Positions 25,930-33,660 of a stretch of 64,000 nucleotides of DNA are shown here, piece by piece (the first letter of the stretch is position 1; each line of letters begins with the position of its first letter). Source of the stretch: Lachnospiraceae bacterium (GTDB taxonomy: Bacteria; Bacillota; Clostridia; Lachnospirales; Lachnospiraceae); assembly GCA_028693165.1 (NCBI GenBank), contig JAQUVX010000004.1, positions 124,001 to 188,000 of the forward strand. The letters run 5' to 3'. The notes beneath the pieces are model-generated. The model was not told the origin of the DNA. It did no database searches and worked only from the letters and a program-made list of their open reading frames with translations. The position numbers and the translations under genes are program-made.

Positions 25930-27348
25930 ATGGAGTGGAAGACATTGCTGTGTCAGGACCGAATCCGGGAGGTTCCGGCAAAACGCGGGAACGGGACTGG
26001 GCGGAGTGACCTGCGGACGGAGTTTGAGAAGGATTATCACCGTATCATCGGAAGTGCTTCGTTTCGGCGGCTGCAGGACAAGACACAGGTGTTTCCGCTG
26101 GATCAGAGTGATTTCGTCCGGACGCGGCTGACGCATTCGCTGGAGGTGTCTTCCTTCTGCAAATCCCTCGGTCAGAATGTGTCGGCGAAGATCATGCAGC
26201 TTGAACTGGACCCGCAGTTTGGCGCGGAGCAGAAGGCCGCAGTGTGTGACATTCTGCAGTGCGCGGGGCTGATTCATGATATCGGCAATCCGCCGTTTGG
26301 CCATTTCGGGGAGACGGCGATTCAGGACTGGTTTAAGAAGCATCTGCCGGAACTGCATTTTCAGGGAAAACCGCTGACGGAGTATTTAAATGCGCAGATG
26401 CGGGAGGATTTCTATCATTTTGAGGGCAATACCCAGGCGCTGCGTCTGGCGACGAAGCTGCATTATCTGGTGGACGAGCACGGGATGAATCTGACCAAGG
26501 CCCTTCTGGGCACCATCATCAAATACCCGGTATCGTCGCTGGAGATCAACAAAGCCAGCGGTCGCATCCGGGAGAAGAAGATGGGGTATTTTTACGCGGA
26601 TCGGGACAATTTTGCCGATATCCAGGCTTCCAACGGAACCTGCGGCAGCCGGCATCCGCTGGCCTTTCTTCTGGAGGCTGCGGATGATATTGCCTACCGT
26701 ACGGCGGACATGGAGGACGCTCTGAAGAAGGGGTGTATCTCCTATCCGAAGCTGGTGGAGGAACTCAAGCGCCGCTGCGCGGATGCGCCGGAAGCGTGTA
26801 CGCGGATCATCGGCTGGCTGGAGGCGCGCTATGAGAAGGCTCTTCTGATTCAGTATGAAAAACCGGAGACCTATGCGCTGCAGAACTGGATTGTATCGGT
26901 GCAGGGGCAGATGATTACCTGCGCGACCGACGGATTTATCGAACATTATGATGAGATTATGGCAGGCACCTGGGAGCAGGATCTCTTCAGCGGCACCTTT
27001 GGGGCACCGCTCATGAAAGCGCTTGGGGATATCGCGTATGAATATGCCTTCATTTCCAGGCCGATCCTGAAGCTGGAGATCGCCGCAGATGCCATCTTTG
27101 AATTTATTTTAAGCAGATTTGTGGATGCGGTTATCCCCTACGACACCGGGAAGAAGCTGACGGCAGTGCAGGAGAAATATGTGTCGCTGATTTCGGATAA
27201 TTACAAACGCATCTACCGGATCTATGCGGAGGGGAAGGACGAGGCAGAGCGGCTGTATCTGCGGCTTTTGCTGGTGACGGATTTCATCAGCGGAATGACG
27301 GACAGCTACGCGAAGCGTCTGTACCAGGAACTGAGCGGAATCCTGTAG
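25930..27348 (+). CDS. dgt: Deoxyguanosinetriphosphate triphosphohydrolase
   Basis: HD-superfamily dNTP triphosphohydrolase that splits dGTP into deoxyguanosine and triphosphate; 472 residues, cytoplasmic. Visible motifs: SFRRLQDKTQVFPL, RTRLTHSLEVS (first His of the HD set), HDIGNPPFGHFGE (HD), and EAADDIAYRTADMEDA (last Asp). The start at 25930 has AAGGAGA five bases upstream; an ATG at 25915 is in frame but poorly spaced. It controls dNTP pools, and relatives act in phage resistance, but nothing here suggests a defence role. Confidence 0.93.
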   Translation: MEWKTLLCQDRIREVPAKRGNGTGRSDLRTEFEKDYHRIIGSASFRRLQDKTQVFPLDQSDFVRTRLTHSLEVSSFCKSLGQNVSAKIMQLELDPQFGAEQKAAVCDILQCAGLIHDIGNPPFGHFGETAIQDWFKKHLPELHFQGKPLTEYLNAQMREDFYHFEGNTQALRLATKLHYLVDEHGMNLTKALLGTIIKYPVSSLEINKASGRIREKKMGYFYADRDNFADIQASNGTCGSRHPLAFLLEAADDIAYRTADMEDALKKGCISYPKLVEELKRRCADAPEACTRIIGWLEARYEKALLIQYEKPETYALQNWIVSVQGQMITCATDGFIEHYDEIMAGTWEQDLFSGTFGAPLMKALGDIAYEYAFISRPILKLEIAADAIFEFILSRFVDAVIPYDTGKKLTAVQEKYVSLISDNYKRIYRIYAEGKDEAERLYLRLLLVTDFISGMTDSYAKRLYQELSGIL

Positions 27349-27384
27349 CGGCAGCCGGAGCAAAGAAAGTGAGGACACAAGACT

Positions 27385-27738
27385 ATGATTTTGTTTATCG
27401 AATACCCAAAATGCAGCACCTGCCAGAAGGCCAAGAAGTGGCTGGAGGAGCATCAGGTGGAGTTCGAAGACCGCCATATCGTGGAGCAGAATCCGACGGA
27501 AGCGGAGCTGACGGAATGGGTGGCAAGGCCCGGTATGGAACTGAAACGTTTCTTTAATACAAGCGGATTGAAATACAAGGAGCTGGGTTTGAAGGACAAG
27601 CTCCCGACCATGAGTGACGCAGAGAAAATCGCACTTCTGGCGACGGACGGCATGCTGGTGAAGCGGCCGGTGATCGTGACGGAGAACCGGATCTTGACGG
27701 GATTTAAAGAGAAGGAATGGGAAGAGGTGCTGTTGTAA
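27385..27738 (+). CDS. ArsC/Spx-family protein
   Basis: A 117-residue thioredoxin-fold protein. The active-site motif is YPKCSTCQKAKKWLEE, with two cysteines two residues apart as in the Spx and YffB subgroup, and the conserved proline block is KRPVIVTENRILTGFKEKEWE. It lacks the extra cysteines of detoxifying arsenate reductases, so a general redox or glutathione-free reductase role, or an Spx-like role, is as likely. It overlaps the next small gene by one base (TAATG). Confidence 0.88.
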   Translation: MILFIEYPKCSTCQKAKKWLEEHQVEFEDRHIVEQNPTEAELTEWVARPGMELKRFFNTSGLKYKELGLKDKLPTMSDAEKIALLATDGMLVKRPVIVTENRILTGFKEKEWEEVLL

Positions 27739-27911
27739 TGGGACCATATGAATATGTGGTGGAGCAGATCGATGGCGATTATGCGCATCTGCGCCGCCTG
27801 GATGCACCGGGAGAACCGCTGAAGCTTGTGGCGCGGGCGCTGCTGCCGGATACGATCGAAGAGGGCTCGAAGCTGCACTATGAGATGTTTGAATATACGC
27901 TGATTGGGTGA
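27738..27911 (+). CDS. 57-residue conserved-looking small protein
   Basis: MGPYEYVVEQIDGDYAHLRR... is a short beta-rich protein with a DGDYA turn typical of small SH3-like or KOW-like folds. Its ATG overlaps the stop of the ArsC-like gene and is preceded by GAAGAGGTG, so it is translated by coupling. Function unknown. Confidence 0.65.
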   Translation: MGPYEYVVEQIDGDYAHLRRLDAPGEPLKLVARALLPDTIEEGSKLHYEMFEYTLIG

Positions 27912-27997
27912 GGGGAAGTTTGTGAAGGGCTCGCCGGCCCTGAAACAGTCCTGAAATAATTTGCGGCAAAGACCTCCGGTATTTTTACCATTTATAA

Positions 27998-28046
27998 AAC
28001 CCCCAGCGATATGCCCTGATGGCTATATTACTGGGGGTATCTTTTT
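27998..28046. terminator. Terminator between 27911 and the Rpn remnant
   Basis: Long stem ACCCCCAG/CTGGGGGT with inner pairing ATATGCC/GGCTATAT and a T run on the + strand; A residues on the other side make it usable from the minus strand too. Confidence 0.85.
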
Positions 28047-28120
28047 GCTATGCTTTTGTCATACTGCGCATGGCCGCTTTGCAGCAGTTTTAACGCGGAT
28101 GGCTGTATTTAAGCAGAAAG

Positions 28121-28516
28121 CTAGTTGCTTTTCTGCTCAAGCAGGGCTTTGAGGCGGGCAATCTCAGCATCTTTGGCTTCGATGGCAGCATCTTTGGCTT
28201 CGATCACGGGAAGCAGTTCTGCTCGCGCTTTCTTTACTCCGGCACTATAGTTGGAATTTAGGTCGGATTCATTTCGGAGTCGGGCTTCGACGGCCAGCCT
28301 GACCTGTTCGTCTGCAGTTAATTCCTGGAATGTTACGCCGGCGGATTTCATATAATTGTTGTTCTCTACGATCATCTTGATATCCTCCCATGTTGTGGCG
28401 GCGAAGAGCTTGGCCCACTTGTAAAGTCCGTTGGGATTCTCTTTGTCGACTGCGTTTTCTATATGCTTTAATGATACCACAAGCAGTTTGAATTTGTCAC
28501 TATATTCTTTTAGAGG
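28121..28516 (-). pseudogene. 3' remnant of an Rpn/PD-(D/E)XK nuclease-type gene
   Basis: The reading frame SPLKEYSDKFKLLVV...LYKWAKLFAATTWEDIKMI matches the C-terminal third of Rpn-like PD-(D/E)XK 'transposase-type' nucleases, followed by the usual coiled-coil tail (AKDAAIEAKDAEIARLKALLEQ). The nuclease core that should precede it is missing: the frame is open to about 28516 but has no homologous N-terminal part and no normal start; a GTG at 28480 would give 119 residues. A relic of mobile or defence DNA next to trpS. Confidence 0.65.
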
Positions 28517-28543
28517 CGAAAGCCTGTGAATGGCCCGTTTCCG

Positions 28544-28572
28544 TTGACATTTGCTGGCGGCGGTGTTAAACT
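28544..28572 (+). promoter_or_regulatory. Promoter of trpS
   Basis: TTGACA (28544-28549), 17-base spacer, TAAACT (28567-28572). The leader to the start codon is only about 25 bases, so there is no T-box. Confidence 0.6.
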
Positions 28573-28602
28573 TATCTCATTTAGTGCAAGGAGATGAAAA
28601 CG

Positions 28603-29607
28603 ATGTTAGACGGAAAGAAAGTATTATTCAGCGGAATGCAGGCAACCGGTAACCTGACACTTGGCAATTACCTGGGTGCACTGAAAAACTGGGTCAGCAT
28701 TTCGGATGAATATGAGACCTTTTACAGTGTTGTGGATATGCATTCTATCACGGTTCGCCAGGACCCGGCAGAGCTGCGCAGACGCGCACGCACCCTGCTG
28801 ACCCTTTATATTGCAGCCGGACTGGACCCGGAGAAGAACTGCATTTATTATCAGTCTCATGTATCCGGACATGCAGAGCTGTCCTGGATCTTGAGCTGCT
28901 ATACCTATATGGGCGAGCTGAGCCGTATGACGCAGTTCAAGGACAAGTCTGCGAAACACGCGGACAATATCAACGCCGGACTGTTCACGTATCCGGTACT
29001 GATGGCAGCGGATATTCTGCTGTATCAGTCCGACGTGGTTCCGGTCGGGATCGACCAGATGCAGCATCTGGAGCTGACCCGCGATATTGCACAGCGATTC
29101 AACTCCATCTATGGAGACGTGTTCACCATCCCGGAGGCTTACATCGGCAAGGTGGGAGCGAAGATCATGAGCTTGCAGGACCCCGCGAAGAAGATGTCCA
29201 AGTCAGATGAGAACCCGAACGGCAGTATCTATCTGATGGACGATCCGGATACGATCATTCGCAAGTTCAAACGTGCGGTGACGGATTCCGAGGCCCATGT
29301 GCATTATTGTGATGAGCAGCCGGGCATCAAGAACCTGATTGATATCTACTGCGCATGTACCGGCAAGACTCCGGCAGATGCGGAAGCGGAGTTTGAGGGC
29401 AAGGGCTATGGAGACTTTAAACTGGCAGTCGGCGAGTCTGTCGTGAGCGTATTGAGGCCGCTGCAGGAGCGTTTTGCAGATCTGAGCAAGAACAAGGATT
29501 ATCTGGACAGTATGATCAAGGCGAATGCGGAGAAGGCACAGTATTTTTCCAACAAGACGCTGCGCAAGGTGCAGAAGAAGATCGGATTCCCGGAGCGGGT
29601 CCGTTAA
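28603..29607 (+). CDS. trpS: Tryptophan-tRNA ligase
   Basis: Class I aminoacyl-tRNA synthetase charging tRNA-Trp, 334 residues as usual for bacteria. The HIGH-like motif is in TGNLTLGNYLGAL, the KMSKS motif in KKMSKSDENPNG, and the tryptophan pocket in VGIDQMQHLELTRDIA. The start at 28603 has AAGGAG nine bases upstream; the ATG at 28594 touches the RBS. The 3' end lies three bases before a 34-base sequence that recurs exactly at 38362, and a terminator follows. Confidence 0.97.
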   Translation: MLDGKKVLFSGMQATGNLTLGNYLGALKNWVSISDEYETFYSVVDMHSITVRQDPAELRRRARTLLTLYIAAGLDPEKNCIYYQSHVSGHAELSWILSCYTYMGELSRMTQFKDKSAKHADNINAGLFTYPVLMAADILLYQSDVVPVGIDQMQHLELTRDIAQRFNSIYGDVFTIPEAYIGKVGAKIMSLQDPAKKMSKSDENPNGSIYLMDDPDTIIRKFKRAVTDSEAHVHYCDEQPGIKNLIDIYCACTGKTPADAEAEFEGKGYGDFKLAVGESVVSVLRPLQERFADLSKNKDYLDSMIKANAEKAQYFSNKTLRKVQKKIGFPERVR

Positions 29608-29609
29608 GA

Positions 29610-29643
29610 GATTAAGTCCGTTTATTAGTGTTTCGTGAAGAAG
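29610..29643 (+). repeat. 34-bp direct repeat, left copy
   Basis: Begins GATTAAGTCCGTTTATTAGT and ends TCGTGAAGAAG; identical to 38362-38395 and in the same orientation. Together they bracket the regulator and PEP-mutase operon. The last bases form part of the trpS terminator stem. Confidence 0.95.
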
Positions 29644-29675
29644 TCCGTCAGCAATCTGGCGGACTTCTTCTATTT
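29637..29675 (+). terminator. Terminator of trpS
   Basis: Stem GAAGAAGTCCGTCAG/CTGGCGGACTTCTTC (one mismatch) with a four-base loop and tail TATTTTAT. Confidence 0.9.
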
Positions 29676-30682
29676 TATAAAAAAGGTCGATTCTCTGAGG
29701 TGATCAGTCCTTCCGAAAGAGCACGGCTGTACTTCATTGTGTATAAAAGAGGCCTTTCGTTAAAGAAAGTGAGATTGCTGGTCAGGCTGGTTCGCCATAC
29801 ATATCCGTGCTGCCGAAGGAATGTATAGCGGTATTCATTATAAAATTCATCGTTGACAATGCCAATTTCATTTAACCTGTACAACAGATTCTTTCGGCTT
29901 ATCCCATATTTCTCTTTTGCCATAGATAACTCATCGAAGGAGATACCTTTGCGGTTTTCACCAAAATCTTTGCAGATTGATGTGCGTGGAGCAAGAATTG
30001 AGCGGGCAAAGTGCTGCAGGCGCAGATCTTCGCTGGACTCATCGGCCTGGATAAAAAAGCGTCCGGCTTCCTTTAAGAGATCATAACGAAAGTCATCGAT
30101 AAATGCCTCTGGGCTAAAGAAGATAAAAGGACAGAGACTGGAACGCTCGTATCCACTCAGCATCTTGACTCCGAAACGGATGGGAAGCGAGAATAGATAG
30201 ATTCCCTGGGATTCCAGGAGTCCACAGACGGAAGAGATCGGGAGATTGCCCAGTTCCCAGAGCATACGTATTTCGTCAGCCATCTGCTCGATTTCTTCTG
30301 GTCTATCCGGACGGAAGTATCCAGGGGAAGGGATCTTCCATGAGTGCTGAAGGCCGAGCAATCGGTCAAGATTAAGATGGCGCTCCAGTTCCAACTGGAC
30401 ATAGGAGAGAATCTCCTGAATGCGCAGCAAAGCCAGATCGGGAGCAGCAAAAAGCTCCAGGGAAAAAGAATCCCAGTCGGGTTGGAGAAGGTATTCTGTA
30501 GATACCCCCAATTCTTTGGACAATGCGTCCAGCATGGCAGAATTTGGCGTTGATTTACCATTCTCATAGTTAGAAAGTGCTGCGCGTGTGATCTGCTGCG
30601 CGTCTTTTGATAAGTTGTCTGCAAGCTGCTGCAGGGAGAGCTGGTTGGCTTGTCTAAGCAGTTTGATTCTGTTGGAAATCAT
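29675..30682 (-). CDS. XRE-family regulator with degenerate ImmA/IrrE-like domain
   Basis: A 335-residue DNA-binding regulator. The first 65 residues are a lambda-Cro/C1 helix-turn-helix (SLQQLADNLSKDAQQITRAALSNYENGKSTPN). The rest follows the plan of the IrrE/ImmA peptidase family (LWELGNLPISSVCGLLESQGI, FARSILAPR), but the HExxH zinc site is replaced by RYDLLKEAGRF, so protease activity is unlikely; it may sense a ligand. The start at 30682 has AAGGAGC upstream. It is divergent from the PEP-mutase operon and is its natural regulator. It lies inside the direct-repeat-bounded block. Confidence 0.82.
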   Translation of the reverse strand: MISNRIKLLRQANQLSLQQLADNLSKDAQQITRAALSNYENGKSTPNSAMLDALSKELGVSTEYLLQPDWDSFSLELFAAPDLALLRIQEILSYVQLELERHLNLDRLLGLQHSWKIPSPGYFRPDRPEEIEQMADEIRMLWELGNLPISSVCGLLESQGIYLFSLPIRFGVKMLSGYERSSLCPFIFFSPEAFIDDFRYDLLKEAGRFFIQADESSEDLRLQHFARSILAPRTSICKDFGENRKGISFDELSMAKEKYGISRKNLLYRLNEIGIVNDEFYNEYRYTFLRQHGYVWRTSLTSNLTFFNERPLLYTMKYSRALSEGLITSENRPFL

Positions 30683-31011
30683 CAGATGAAAGCTCCTTCC
30701 TTTGTGATAATCCATATTTTCTATTTTATCATATAAAAACCCAGATACAAGTCTTTTCGTCTGCGTCAGAAACTGTGACCCAATACCTGATTTTATACTA
30801 TTGTAAACATAAAATAATGAAATGTAAATAATTAAAATCGAAAAAACACAGAAATGAGATTAAAACGGGGAATAATAACTAACTAAAAGCGGATAAAAGT
30901 GAAAGAACAAGTAAAAATGCACAGATTATTTTAAAATGCTATTGACAAAATAAAATAAAATGTTAAAATAGCAGTAACATACAGTGATACACTAAATGAA
31001 AGGGAGCAAGA
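30683..31011. promoter_or_regulatory. A+T-rich divergent control region
   Basis: Non-coding gap of 329 bases between the XRE-type regulator and the PEP-mutase operon. It is strikingly A+T-rich and holds the operon promoter at 30942-30969. No clear palindromic operator could be fixed by eye. Confidence 0.7.
30942..30969 (+). promoter_or_regulatory. Promoter of the PEP-mutase/ABC operon
   Basis: TTGACA (30942-30947), 16-base spacer, TAAAAT (30964-30969), within A+T-rich DNA 43 bases ahead of the first start codon. Confidence 0.7.
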
Positions 31012-31872
31012 ATGGAAGATAATAAGAACGCATGGTGGAGTCGCCAGATTGTTGCTGCAGATATATATGACTGCTTTTCTTTAAAAGCGGCCAGTAAGAC
31101 AGGATATGAGGCAGTGTACTTGTCGGCAGATGCGGTTGCTGAATGTGTCTGCGGTCTGCCGGATACAGAGCAGATGAGCGCAGAGGAATTACTCTGGGCG
31201 GCGAAGCGGGTTTTTGCTTTTTCAGAGGTTCCGGTTATTGCAGACATCAGGATCGGACTTGGAAATTCGACGGAATCAGCAGCTCGCCTTGCCGGAAGAA
31301 TGGCAAAGGCGGGGGCGAAAGCGGTGTGGATAAATGATGTTCTGTCTGATAAGGAAGAACGCATGATCAAATCAGAGGAATGGAAGCGCAGAGTTTGGAA
31401 GGTTCACGAGGCGATTGCAATGTATCCCTGTATCCTGATCTGCACAACCGGAACAAGAACACAGGGAATGGAACATGCTATGGAACGTTGCAGCCAGGCA
31501 GCTTCTTGCGGGGCGGATATCGTTGGAATTGAGGGCATGGATTTGGCGGAAGAAGCCAGGCGGCTTTCCGAAGCTGTCAAAGCTCCTAAGGTATGGACTG
31601 AATGGAATGCAGATCATGTGACAGTACAAGAATTGGAAGATCTCGGCTTTTCTCTGGTGATGGATTGCCATTCCGTGAAAGGAGCACTGGAAGGAATGCA
31701 GCTTTTTGGAGAACGGACGATGGCAGATGGCAATACGGTTTACCACGATGAACATGATTACGATGGGATGCTTCCAACACGCAGCTATTATGACCTGTTC
31801 GAATTTTATAAAGAATGGATCCCTTTGGAACGTGGGTTTATGGAGACGGCGGGCAAAGTGGTGAAGGGATGA
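31012..31872 (+). CDS. Divergent PEP-mutase/isocitrate-lyase superfamily protein
   Basis: A 286-residue TIM-barrel protein, first gene of the operon. The N-terminal block VAADIYDCFSLKAASKTGYEAVYLSADAVAE aligns with the next gene and with the family's substrate loop. The metal-binding motif, DGDDGYG in the neighbour, is here ADIRIGLGN, and the following IED is IND, so key acidic residues are lost. It may catalyse a different reaction, act as a partner subunit of the canonical paralogue, or be inactive. RBS AAGGGAG precedes the ATG. Confidence 0.82.
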   Translation: MEDNKNAWWSRQIVAADIYDCFSLKAASKTGYEAVYLSADAVAECVCGLPDTEQMSAEELLWAAKRVFAFSEVPVIADIRIGLGNSTESAARLAGRMAKAGAKAVWINDVLSDKEERMIKSEEWKRRVWKVHEAIAMYPCILICTTGTRTQGMEHAMERCSQAASCGADIVGIEGMDLAEEARRLSEAVKAPKVWTEWNADHVTVQELEDLGFSLVMDCHSVKGALEGMQLFGERTMADGNTVYHDEHDYDGMLPTRSYYDLFEFYKEWIPLERGFMETAGKVVKG

Positions 31873-31885
31873 GGAGTTGATAAAG

Positions 31886-32710
31886 ATGAAGACGATGATA
31901 TTAAAAGATATGCTTGCCAAAGAGCAGCTTCTGGTTCCATGTATTTATGACTGCGCCTCGGCAAAGATGGCAGAAAACACAGGATATCAAGCGGTGATGC
32001 TGAGTGGGGCCTCCATATCCTATGCAATGGACGGGCTTCCGGATATGGCGATGGCAACCATCGATGAACTGGTTTTTGCCGCGGAGCATATTACCAATTG
32101 TGTCAAGATTCCGCTGCTGATCGATGGAGACGATGGTTATGGTGAGAGCCCGGCCGTGGTATACCGCAATGTGAAACGTTTGATCCAGGCGGGGTCTCAG
32201 GCGATTACAATCGAAGATTCTACTGGAGTTCGGGGGTTTGAGAGAAGAATTGCAGCCAAGAATACTCCCGGTGCAGATCCTTTTAAAGATAGTCTTGTTT
32301 CAAAAGAAGTATGGCTGGCAAAGATCAGGGCAGGAGCCGAGGCCTGCGAAGGTACGGACTGCATGATTATAGCGAGAACCAATTGCTATCCAGTCCTTGG
32401 ACTCGATGAGGCCATCGATCGGTGCGCAAAAGCCAGGGAGATGGGAGCACAGATGACATTGATCTGCAGCGGGGGTCTAAAGCATGTCGAGGATGCCCGT
32501 ATTGCGGCGGAACGCGACAAGGGATGGAAGGTGTGGCCTGATATTGTTTCTGAGAATGGCGTGCCCAATATTACATTGGAAGAAGTTGAACCCTATGGAT
32601 TTAATATGGTAACCTGCCATGTGTTTGAAAAGGGTGCGATTTATGGGATGATGAGGCGCGGCAAACATAACCGGGAGGAGGCTCATAAAGGGAAATGCGA
32701 AAAAGAATAG
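31886..32710 (+). CDS. PEP-mutase/isocitrate-lyase family enzyme (canonical active site)
   Basis: A 274-residue C-C or C-P lyase/mutase candidate of the family that includes 2-methylisocitrate lyase, oxaloacetate decarboxylase, 2,3-dimethylmalate lyase and PEP mutase. The Mg-binding motif LLIDGDDGYGES, the IEDS strand and the substrate arginine in IARTNCY are present. The flexible loop that carries KKCGH in true isocitrate lyases is not seen, so a small 2-hydroxy- or 2-oxo-acid substrate is more likely. The start at 31886 has GAGGAG nine bases upstream. It overlaps the amidohydrolase by 16 bases. Confidence 0.88.
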   Translation: MKTMILKDMLAKEQLLVPCIYDCASAKMAENTGYQAVMLSGASISYAMDGLPDMAMATIDELVFAAEHITNCVKIPLLIDGDDGYGESPAVVYRNVKRLIQAGSQAITIEDSTGVRGFERRIAAKNTPGADPFKDSLVSKEVWLAKIRAGAEACEGTDCMIIARTNCYPVLGLDEAIDRCAKAREMGAQMTLICSGGLKHVEDARIAAERDKGWKVWPDIVSENGVPNITLEEVEPYGFNMVTCHVFEKGAIYGMMRRGKHNREEAHKGKCEKE

Positions 32711-33645
32711 ATGGACATGCTCATATTAAGCCATGCAGTCTGCTTGATAAATGGGATGAAAAATTTGGCATCACCTTAAAGAAATTCGGAAAATGGGAGA
32801 CACTTGACGGTGAATTTGCACGTTTTGCAATGCCGGAGTATATGGAAACTTCGTCATTTTCAGCGAATGCGCTGATTCAGGTGTTGGATCGGAACGCCGT
32901 GGAGCGGGTTATGGTGATGCAGTCGGTCTGCTTAAGCTGTAATGAAGATATGGCTCTGGCAGTGCGGGAATATCCTGGCAGGATCAGAGCGGCGATGATT
33001 GTGGTACCGGAGGATGAGAGCTGTCTGGATGAAATCCAGTATTGGGCCGGACGTGGCTTGACCGGAATTAAATTTGAGATGAATCCAAGATATGGACTTC
33101 CTTATCTGAAACCGGATTTTCGTTTTAACTCACCATTGGCTCACAAGATCTGTGCAAAAGCCGCAGAATGTGGCTTGACGATCATTATTGATCCCAGCCG
33201 AGTTGGCAGTGCAGGATATCAGGTCGAAGCGCTGGAGGAACTGTTTAAGGATCACAGGGATGTGAAGTTCGTGGTTTGCCACGCAGGGTTTCCACTTTAT
33301 GGAATCAAGGAAAACCCAGATCAGTACAGGCGCTGGCGGCAAATGATAAGACTGGGTGGTGGTGAGAATGTATGGTTTGATCTGGCAGCGATTCCGGATC
33401 TGTTCTGCGAAGAGGGCTATCCATTTTGTTCGTCTTTTGAACTTTTGAAGGAACTTAAGGATGTGGCAGGAGCCGGGTCAATCATTTGGGGAACAGACGT
33501 ACCGGGGACCTACAGCAATGCAACCTACCGTCAGATGATCGATATGTATGAGAACAGTCAGCTGTTTGATGACCGGGAATTGGATGATATTTTCTATAAC
33601 AATGCCAGCAAGGTTTATTTTGGAGATGGCAGATTCAAGGGTTAG
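32695..33645 (+). CDS. Amidohydrolase-family (ACMSD-like) hydrolase or decarboxylase
   Basis: A 316-residue TIM-barrel metal enzyme of the amidohydrolase-2 family. The metal ligands are visible as DGHAHI at the N-terminus, H in VVCHAGFP in the middle and D in WGTDVPGTY near the end. Family members decarboxylate aromatic or unsaturated acids, or hydrolyse lactones. Its overlap with the PEP-mutase-like gene makes it part of the same pathway. RBS AAAGGGA lies in the preceding gene. Confidence 0.87.
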   Translation: MRKRIDGHAHIKPCSLLDKWDEKFGITLKKFGKWETLDGEFARFAMPEYMETSSFSANALIQVLDRNAVERVMVMQSVCLSCNEDMALAVREYPGRIRAAMIVVPEDESCLDEIQYWAGRGLTGIKFEMNPRYGLPYLKPDFRFNSPLAHKICAKAAECGLTIIIDPSRVGSAGYQVEALEELFKDHRDVKFVVCHAGFPLYGIKENPDQYRRWRQMIRLGGGENVWFDLAAIPDLFCEEGYPFCSSFELLKELKDVAGAGSIIWGTDVPGTYSNATYRQMIDMYENSQLFDDRELDDIFYNNASKVYFGDGRFKG

Positions 33646-33660
33646 AAGCGGGAGGCTAAT

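Noticed and set aside
28517..28602. T-box leader for trpS
   Set aside because: The promoter lies only about 30 bases before the start codon; there is no room for specifier and antiterminator helices and no T-box sequence.
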